NCBI GenBank assembly: GCA_031275535.1
Contig: JAISOR010000144.1
Location: 1-19,086 of the forward strand
Reading direction: 5' to 3'
Length of the DNA: 19,086 bases
DNA from: Treponema sp.
GTDB lineage: Bacteria; Spirochaetota; Spirochaetia; Treponematales; Breznakiellaceae
Of the stretch, positions 15,329-19,086 are shown piece after piece. The translations under genes and the position numbers were made by a program. The notes under the pieces were generated by a model. It worked only from the letters and a program-made list of their open reading frames with translations, was not told where the DNA came from and did no database searches. Numbering within the stretch: the first letter of the stretch is position 1; each line of letters begins with the position of its first letter.

Positions 15329-16546
15329 GTGAAGCTTTTTACCAATCACCGGGAGGCGGTCTTTGTCCGGCGGCCGAACCGGTTTCTCATCATCGCCCGG
15401 GACGGGGAGGAGGAAATCCCCTGCCACTGTCCTAATCCGGGGCGGCTCATCGAGTTTTTCGGCCCCCGGGGCAGCGACATTCCGGGGATCAGACTGATCC
15501 TGGAAAGGCGCAGCGGGGACCCGGCCGGCGGGGCCGGACCGTCCAAAGCAAAAACCGCCTATACCGCGGTGGGGCTCTACTACCGGGATACGGTGGTTCC
15601 CCTCTTTTCCTCCCGGGCCAACAAGGCGGCGGAGGCCCTCATTCTCCATCACCTGATCCCCGGCATAAAGGAAATTACCCGCGAGTATGTTATCGGTTCT
15701 TCCCGGTTCGATTTTCTCTGCATCGACGGAGAAGGGACCCGGCATCTTATTGAGGTTAAGGCCTGTTCGCTCATCGAATATGGGACCGCCATGTTTCCCG
15801 ACGCCCCCAGCGAGCGGGCTTTGAAGCACCTGGAAGAACTGGCGGATTTGGCCGGCAAGGGTTTCTGCTGCCACGTCCTGTTTGTAATTGTCCACGGCAA
15901 GCCCAGGGTCTTTATCCCGAACCTGCACACGGACCCGCTTTTTGCAGCGGCCTTGAGCCGCTACGGAATAGCCGCGGGTCCGAAGGGCCCGCCGCCGGCA
16001 GCCCCGGACCGCGGGGTGCATATCCATGCGGCGCTGCTCCGCTGCGACAAGGCGGGGAACGGAACCCTGGCAGCCAAGTCCGTGCCGGTGGATCTTTCCC
16101 ACGGAGAATTGGCCGGGAGCGATAGTGGCAATTATCTGATACTGCTGGAGCTGCCGGAAGAACGGGACATACCGATAGGCGCCCTGGGCACGGTACATTT
16201 TAGCCCCGGCTGGTATGTCTATGCGGGATCGGCCCGGAAGAACCTGCGAAAACGGATAAGCCGGCATTTAAGAAAAGTACGGAAACAGAAACACTGGCAC
16301 CTGGATTATCTAAGCCCCGCGGCGCGGGTCCTCAAGGGCTTTCCGGTTATGTCTTACCGGAACCTTGAATGCGCCCTGGCCGGGGCCTTAAAGGCCATCG
16401 GAGGAGAGGCCATCCCCGGCTTCGGCTCCTCGGACTGCCGCTGCGGGAGCCACCTCTACTACTTCGCGGACCCTCCCCTGCAGAACCGGGCCTTTTGGGA
16501 TATGCTGCTGCGCTTTCAGCACAAAACGGGACTGCGGAGGGGATAA
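15329..16546 (+). CDS. SfsA nuclease-like protein fused to a DUF123 (GIY-YIG-like) domain
   Basis: This 405-residue protein has two domains. Residues 1-225 are SfsA: NRFLIIARDGEEEIPCHCPNPGRL, RANKAAEALI, SRFDFLCIDGEGTRHLIEVK and MFPDAPSERALKHLEEL. The D...ExK spacing fits a PD-(D/E)XK nuclease core; SfsA was first named as a sugar fermentation stimulator and is now often annotated as a DNA/RNA nuclease. Residues about 262-400 are DUF123, with GWYVYAGSARKNLRKRISRHLR, KHWHLDYL and FGSSDCRCGSHLYYF; this GIY-YIG-like module also occurs fused to endonuclease III in archaea. The fusion suggests nucleic-acid processing. The start is GTG 15329, after a G-rich AGGGGGGAAGG, 75 nt downstream of the kinase gene. 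Confidence 0.9.
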   Translation: MKLFTNHREAVFVRRPNRFLIIARDGEEEIPCHCPNPGRLIEFFGPRGSDIPGIRLILERRSGDPAGGAGPSKAKTAYTAVGLYYRDTVVPLFSSRANKAAEALILHHLIPGIKEITREYVIGSSRFDFLCIDGEGTRHLIEVKACSLIEYGTAMFPDAPSERALKHLEELADLAGKGFCCHVLFVIVHGKPRVFIPNLHTDPLFAAALSRYGIAAGPKGPPPAAPDRGVHIHAALLRCDKAGNGTLAAKSVPVDLSHGELAGSDSGNYLILLELPEERDIPIGALGTVHFSPGWYVYAGSARKNLRKRISRHLRKVRKQKHWHLDYLSPAARVLKGFPVMSYRNLECALAGALKAIGGEAIPGFGSSDCRCGSHLYYFADPPLQNRAFWDMLLRFQHKTGLRRG

Positions 16547-16563
16547 GGGGGACAGGCGTATCA

Positions 16564-16593
16564 TTGACAGGTTTTCTGTTATCTAGTTATACT
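16564..16593 (+). promoter_or_regulatory. Consensus-like promoter pointing antisense into the zincin gene
   Basis: TTGACA (16564-16569), an 18-nt spacer and TATACT (16588-16593) make a strong sigma70-type promoter. It reads rightward across the 3' end of the minus-strand gene that ends at 16606. No plus-strand gene follows, so it may make an antisense or short RNA, or be a relic. Its flanks match the promoter at 17898. Confidence 0.55.
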
Positions 16594-16605
16594 AAAATTG
16601 GCTAT

Positions 16606-17412
16606 TTACCTTTTCGCATAAAAAACCATTATTTCTGCTATTCTTCTAACAACAAAATCATCATATAAAAAAAGACTTTTTATAATTTTCTCTTTTTGTT
16701 TTAAAGCTGTTTTATAAGCAGCCATAATATCTCCTTTGGCGCCTTGTTTTATTTCATTCAATTCATCTTGGTTAAAAAAATCTTCAAAAGTATCTCGTGA
16801 TAATAAAAACCAATCATACAAATCGTGATATTTTATTAGGGAATCATCCCCCGGAAGCCGGTAATGCCCATCTTCAAAAAGCAGATTGTTAGGATAAAAA
16901 GGGGAAGAATCTGTTTGCAGTCTTTGCATCAGATGATCCGACCCTTTCTTTTTCTGCATTTCTTCAATTTGTTTTGTAGAAACTATGTCCATTGCCAGTT
17001 TATTATGAAGCCTGTTTTTAAATTCTTGTTTTTGGGACTGGCTTTTAATTTTTGGAATATTAATTGCGGCGGCTACACAATGAACAAACTCGTGGACCCC
17101 TATTGCTTTTCGAAGTTTAGGAGAATCGTACCTGGCACCATAAAAAAGCTCCGGGCTTAAAAAAATCTTAAATGTATAACAATCTTCGCCATCAATCGTA
17201 AGCAAGCCATGTCCAAGCCGATTTTCAACCGGCTGTCTTTTAATTACATAGAGGTGAAGCTGTTTATGCCCCAGTAGGGAGTAGCAATCATTAACCAGCC
17301 CGCTAAAAACCAGGTCTCCCTTTGTACTATCCGGGTTATGAAACGGTATTTTTTGCAAAAAAGGACGGAACATTCGTTCCGTCCTTTCCGTTTTCGAACC
17401 AAAATGGGCCAT
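16606..17412 (-). CDS. Putative HExxH zinc metallopeptidase, family unknown
   Basis: I do not recognise the family of this 268-residue protein. The visible signal is a zincin motif, KAIGVHEFVHCVAAAI, with His107, Glu108 and His111 in a predicted helix. A third metal ligand cannot be assigned. There is no signal peptide or membrane segment, so a cytoplasmic location is likely. The C-terminal part is rich in acidic and basic residues and helical. Its ATG (17412) comes five bases after the stop of the 65-aa gene, so the two form a bicistronic unit; the ribosome site is weak. Base composition is markedly AT-rich compared with both flanks, and lysine AAA and isoleucine ATT codons dominate, which points to transfer. 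Possible roles are a defence or toxin peptidase, or a regulatory protease; none is shown. Confidence 0.6.
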   Translation of the reverse strand: MAHFGSKTERTERMFRPFLQKIPFHNPDSTKGDLVFSGLVNDCYSLLGHKQLHLYVIKRQPVENRLGHGLLTIDGEDCYTFKIFLSPELFYGARYDSPKLRKAIGVHEFVHCVAAAINIPKIKSQSQKQEFKNRLHNKLAMDIVSTKQIEEMQKKKGSDHLMQRLQTDSSPFYPNNLLFEDGHYRLPGDDSLIKYHDLYDWFLLSRDTFEDFFNQDELNEIKQGAKGDIMAAYKTALKQKEKIIKSLFLYDDFVVRRIAEIMVFYAKR

Positions 17413-17417
17413 ATCGA

Positions 17418-17615
17418 TTAATCAGCCTTTTTAGCCTTAGATCTTTTTTCGTTAAAAGCAGCTTTATTCTGCTCAACCAAATCCCCATACTGCCGCCTAA
17501 ATTCCTTTTCGGCTTTAATGGAATCCCTCAAAAGGGCTTCACTGGGGGGGCCATTGGCGGATATACTCAAAATACCCATGTTGTCCGCCTCCTTTAGCAA
17601 TTTCTGTAAAGACAT
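17418..17615 (-). CDS. Small charged protein (65 aa) upstream of the putative zincin
   Basis: I do not recognise this protein. It starts SLQKLLKEADNMGILSISAN and ends in a lysine-rich tail (NEKRSKAKKAD); the middle is a charged amphipathic helix (LRDSIKAEKEFRRQYGDLVE). ATG 17615 is chosen because AAGGAG (17628-17623) lies seven bases upstream; the ATG at 17621 is too close to it. An internal ATG for a 53-residue form (MGILSIS) also has a strong AAAGGAGG eight bases before it, so two products are possible. The gene shares the AT-rich composition and transcript of the downstream zincin gene. A substrate, inhibitor or antitoxin-like partner of the peptidase is a guess from position only. Confidence 0.55.
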   Translation of the reverse strand: MSLQKLLKEADNMGILSISANGPPSEALLRDSIKAEKEFRRQYGDLVEQNKAAFNEKRSKAKKAD

Positions 17616-17636
17616 TGCCATACTCCTTAAACAGCA

Positions 17637-17652
17637 CCTGCCGATAAGCAGG
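17637..17652 (-). repeat. Inverted repeat 1 in the small-gene leader
   Basis: CCTGC (17637-17641) and GCAGG (17648-17652) pair across CGATAA. It lies just upstream of the AAGGAG ribosome site and is the nearest of three consecutive dyads to the start codon. Confidence 0.5.
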
Positions 17653-17655
17653 CAA

Positions 17656-17676
17656 TTCTTGGTTAATAACCAAGAA
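17656..17676. repeat. Perfect 10-bp-arm palindrome upstream of the small gene
   Basis: TTCTTGGTTA (17656-17665) and TAACCAAGAA (17667-17676) are exact reverse complements around one central A. The compact symmetry is typical of a dimeric repressor operator; as RNA the single-base loop would be strained. No T-run follows in either direction. Confidence 0.7.
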
Positions 17677-17684
17677 ATTCTATA

Positions 17685-17704
17685 TATTGGCCTTAGAGCC
17701 AATA
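17685..17704. repeat. Inverted repeat 3 in the small-gene leader
   Basis: TATTGGC (17685-17691) and GCCAATA (17698-17704) are exact reverse complements across a six-base loop. It shares TTGG/CCAA cores with the neighbouring palindrome at 17656-17676. Confidence 0.55.
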
Positions 17705-17740
17705 ATCACAGCCCTATCCAAAATAGCACCCTTCATCTTA

Positions 17741-17769
17741 AGTCTAACATTACGGAATAATTTAGTCAA
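17741..17769 (-). promoter_or_regulatory. Promoter of the small gene/zincin pair
   Basis: On the minus strand TTGACT (17769-17764), a 17-nt spacer and TAGACT (17746-17741) fit sigma70 well. Transcription would start near 17734, leaving a leader of about 120 nt that contains all three inverted repeats before ATG 17615. Confidence 0.5.
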
Positions 17770-17823
17770 GAAAAATAGCTCGTTTTCTACTCGGATCGGG
17801 CAACCAGGATAAACACATAAAAT

Positions 17824-17856
17824 TTGCTAATTCTATGCCGTATAAGGAATTAGCAA
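17824..17856. repeat. Inverted repeat upstream of the binding-lipoprotein promoter
   Basis: TTGCTAATTC (17824-17833) and GAATTAGCAA (17847-17856) are perfect reverse complements around a 13-base centre. It ends 41 nt upstream of the -35 box at 17898, a position usual for an activator site; the AraC-type regulator encoded just downstream is a candidate binder (inference). Confidence 0.65.
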
Positions 17857-17897
17857 GCACAGTACATGCCTTTACCCTGGGGTTTTATCCCATATCA

Positions 17898-17927
17898 TTG
17901 ACATATTTTCCTCCCCCTAATTATACT
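17898..17927 (+). promoter_or_regulatory. Strong promoter of the sugar-binding lipoprotein gene
   Basis: TTGACA (17898-17903), an 18-nt spacer and TATACT (17922-17927) match sigma70 closely. Transcription would start near 17934, about 30 nt before ATG 17964. Confidence 0.7.
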
Positions 17928-17963
17928 AATCTCCATCAACCCAAAGGGCGGGGGAATTTTGAG

Positions 17964-18947
17964 ATGAACCATACACGGACGCCTCTTATTCAATTTTTTT
18001 CTATAATTTTTTTTTGCGTTCTAGCCGGAACCGCATGTCAGAAAAACGCCGCAGAGGGGAACGATCCGGAGGCTGCAAAAAATAACGGTATTATTCTGGG
18101 GTTTTCACAAATCGGGGCCGAAAGCGCCTGGAGAAACTGTAACACCCGCTCCATTCAGGAAGCCGCCGCCGCGGCGGGGATACAGCTCCTGTTTTCCAAC
18201 GCCGAACAAAAACAGGAAAACCAGATTAAGGCAATCCGATCCTTTATCGCCTACCAGGTAGATGTGATTGCCTTTGTGCCTATCGTCTCCGACGGCTGGG
18301 ACAATGTATTACAGGAAGCAAAGGACGCGGGGATTCCGGTGCTGGTTACGGACAGAAAAATAAATATCCAGGATGAAAGCCTCTACGCCGGCTTTATCGG
18401 AACCGACAGCCTTAAAGAAGGCCGGGAGGCGGCATGGTTTTTGCTTGCAAAATTTAAAGAGCGCATCGCCGCCGGGGGTAAGCCAATCCGTATCGTTGAG
18501 TTAAGCGGCACCATCGGCTCTTCCGTTGCCATAGGGCGGGCGGAGGGGTTCCGGGAAATTCTGGATCAATATCCCCAGTTTCAAATAATCTACAGCGAGT
18601 CCGGGGATTTTCTGCGCTCCAAGGGGTATGAATTAATGCAGTTTATCCTAAACTCCTATTCGGACATTGATGTAATCTATTCCCATAACGATAGCATGAC
18701 CCTGGGCGCCATGGACGCCATGAAAGAAAAGAACATTGTCCCCGGTACGGATATTGTTATTGTAACTATCGATGCGGAACAGGCGGCCATTGACGCCCTG
18801 CGGCGGGGGGAGGTCAACTGCGTCATTGAATGTAATCCCAAGACAGGACCGGATATAATGGAGCTTGCCAAACAGCTTGCCCGGGGGGAGCCTATTCCCC
18901 GGCTTTTTTATCCGCCTCAAAAGCGGGCGCAGTATAGGGCTCCATAG
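17964..18947 (+). CDS. YtfQ-like sugar ABC transporter substrate-binding lipoprotein
   Basis: Starting at ATG 17964 (327 residues), the N-terminus is basic, then hydrophobic, then GTAC with Cys25, a loose spirochaete-type lipobox, so the product is probably an exported lipoprotein. The body is a type I periplasmic-binding fold closest to the galactofuranose-binding YtfQ group. Its marks are ILGFSQIGAESAWRNCNTRSI, AEQKQENQIKAIRSFIAYQVD, ESLYAGFIGTDSLKEGREAA, VELSGTIGSSVAIGRAEGF, IYSHNDSMTLGAMDAM and VNCVIECNPKTGPDI. The sugar cannot be specified. No permease or ATPase gene lies in the window, so it may feed a transporter elsewhere or act as a sensor protein. The last 56 bases overlap the convergent AraC-type gene, and the C-terminal tail (QKRAQYRAP) is unlike relatives. 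Confidence 0.9.
   Translation: MNHTRTPLIQFFSIIFFCVLAGTACQKNAAEGNDPEAAKNNGIILGFSQIGAESAWRNCNTRSIQEAAAAAGIQLLFSNAEQKQENQIKAIRSFIAYQVDVIAFVPIVSDGWDNVLQEAKDAGIPVLVTDRKINIQDESLYAGFIGTDSLKEGREAAWFLLAKFKERIAAGGKPIRIVELSGTIGSSVAIGRAEGFREILDQYPQFQIIYSESGDFLRSKGYELMQFILNSYSDIDVIYSHNDSMTLGAMDAMKEKNIVPGTDIVIVTIDAEQAAIDALRRGEVNCVIECNPKTGPDIMELAKQLARGEPIPRLFYPPQKRAQYRAP
18881..18909 (+). terminator. Terminator-like hairpin inside the 3' end of the binding-protein gene
   Basis: CCGGGG (18881-18886) pairs with CCCCGG (18897-18902) across ten bases and is followed by a T6 run at 18904-18909. It points rightward and sits about 36 bases before the stop codon of the gene it overlaps. It could attenuate that transcript or be chance within a G-rich coding stretch. 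Confidence 0.3.
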
Positions 18948-19086
18948 GCTTTTTTCGGATCGATTTAATATAACCCGAAGGGGCCACCAGGCGGACCTTT
19001 TTATACAGCCGGGAAAAGTAAAAGGGATCCTCATACCCCACCCGCGACGCGGCCTCTTGTATTGAAATATCCGGGTTCATGGCCGC
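18892..19086 (-). CDS. AraC-family regulator, C-terminal part (runs off right edge)
   Basis: Only the last 64 residues are inside the window. They are the second helix-turn-helix of an AraC/XylS DNA-binding domain: NPDISIQEAASRVGYEDPFYFSRLYKK followed by PSGYIKSIRKKP, matching the usual (S)IxEIAxxVGFxDxxYFSRxFKK signature. The N-terminal part is off-window, so it may be a plain AraC regulator or a receiver-AraC response regulator of the type that often accompanies sugar-binding proteins. About 19 residues (MEPYTAPAFEADKKAGE and neighbours) extend past the normal domain end and overlap the 3' end of the convergent binding-protein gene. Confidence 0.88.
   Translation of the reverse strand, partial: AAMNPDISIQEAASRVGYEDPFYFSRLYKKVRLVAPSGYIKSIRKKPMEPYTAPAFEADKKAGE

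Larger units (their letters stand above)
17616..17963. other. 348-bp divergent intergenic region
   Basis: This gene-free stretch separates the minus-strand small gene from the plus-strand binding lipoprotein. It holds a minus-strand promoter (17741-17769), three inverted repeats in the predicted leader (17637-17652, 17656-17676, 17685-17704), a separate 10-bp-arm inverted repeat (17824-17856), and a strong plus-strand promoter (17898-17927). A short minus-strand frame (17736-17680, 18 codons, MKGAILDRAVIIGSKANI) starts almost at the predicted transcription start; it may be a leader peptide or chance. Confidence 0.6.

Noticed and set aside
15230..16267. 345-residue minus-strand frame opposite the SfsA-DUF123 gene
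   Set aside because: The plus frame has conserved SfsA and DUF123 motifs; the minus frame has none.
16547..17963. AT-rich islet as a transposon or prophage
   Set aside because: No transposase, integrase or terminal inverted repeats were found at the borders; only the promoter-like direct repeats remain.

Overview
The window looks like a chromosome segment from a GC-rich treponeme-like spirochaete. The termite-gut Treponema/Breznakiellaceae group is my best guess. This rests on overall gene style, a loose spirochaete-type lipobox, a YtfQ-like sugar-binding lipoprotein next to an AraC-type regulator, and a large hybrid kinase; it is inference, because no marker gene such as rRNA is present. 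Most genes are clearly GC-rich. The stretch from about 16.55 to 17.96 kb is visibly AT-rich and looks like an acquired islet.

Layout. (1) Positions 1823 to 1 (minus, runs off the left edge) encode a divergent GatB-like protein fused in frame to the start of a GatD-like asparaginase domain. Key catalytic positions appear substituted in both halves, and a GRAD-type tetrapeptide repeat sits in the asparaginase part. (2) Diverging from it is a trehalase/GH63-type (alpha/alpha)6 glycosidase (2044-3468). (3) A compact polyphosphate operon follows: Ppx/GppA-HD phosphatase (3571-5112), Ppk1 (5129-7348) and an RlmI-type rRNA methyltransferase (7345-8841) that starts with TTG inside the ppk stop. (4) On the minus strand are a secreted transglutaminase-like/TPR protein (11431-9944) and then ThyX (9909-9067). 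(5) On the plus strand are an EamA drug/metabolite transporter (11478-12464), a six-TM/GAF hybrid histidine kinase with two receiver domains (12533-15253), and an SfsA-DUF123 fusion (15329-16546). (6) The AT-rich islet carries a minus-strand pair: a 65-aa charged protein (17615-17418) and a putative HExxH zinc peptidase (17412-16606). Their predicted 5' leader holds three consecutive inverted repeats. (7) A YtfQ-like sugar-binding lipoprotein (17964-18947) has a strong sigma70-type promoter, and its 3' end overlaps the 3' end of a convergent AraC-family regulator (18892 to the right edge).

How the genes fit together. The Ppx-HD/Ppk pair makes and breaks polyphosphate and is the clearest functional unit. 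The binding lipoprotein and AraC regulator probably belong to a sugar-sensing or uptake locus that continues to the right. The two most unusual items are the apparently catalytically altered GatB-GatD fusion and the AT-rich small-protein/zincin cassette. The cassette is flanked by two near-identical promoter-like sequences, and the left one points antisense into it. I found no tRNA, rRNA, CRISPR array, transposase or prophage gene.
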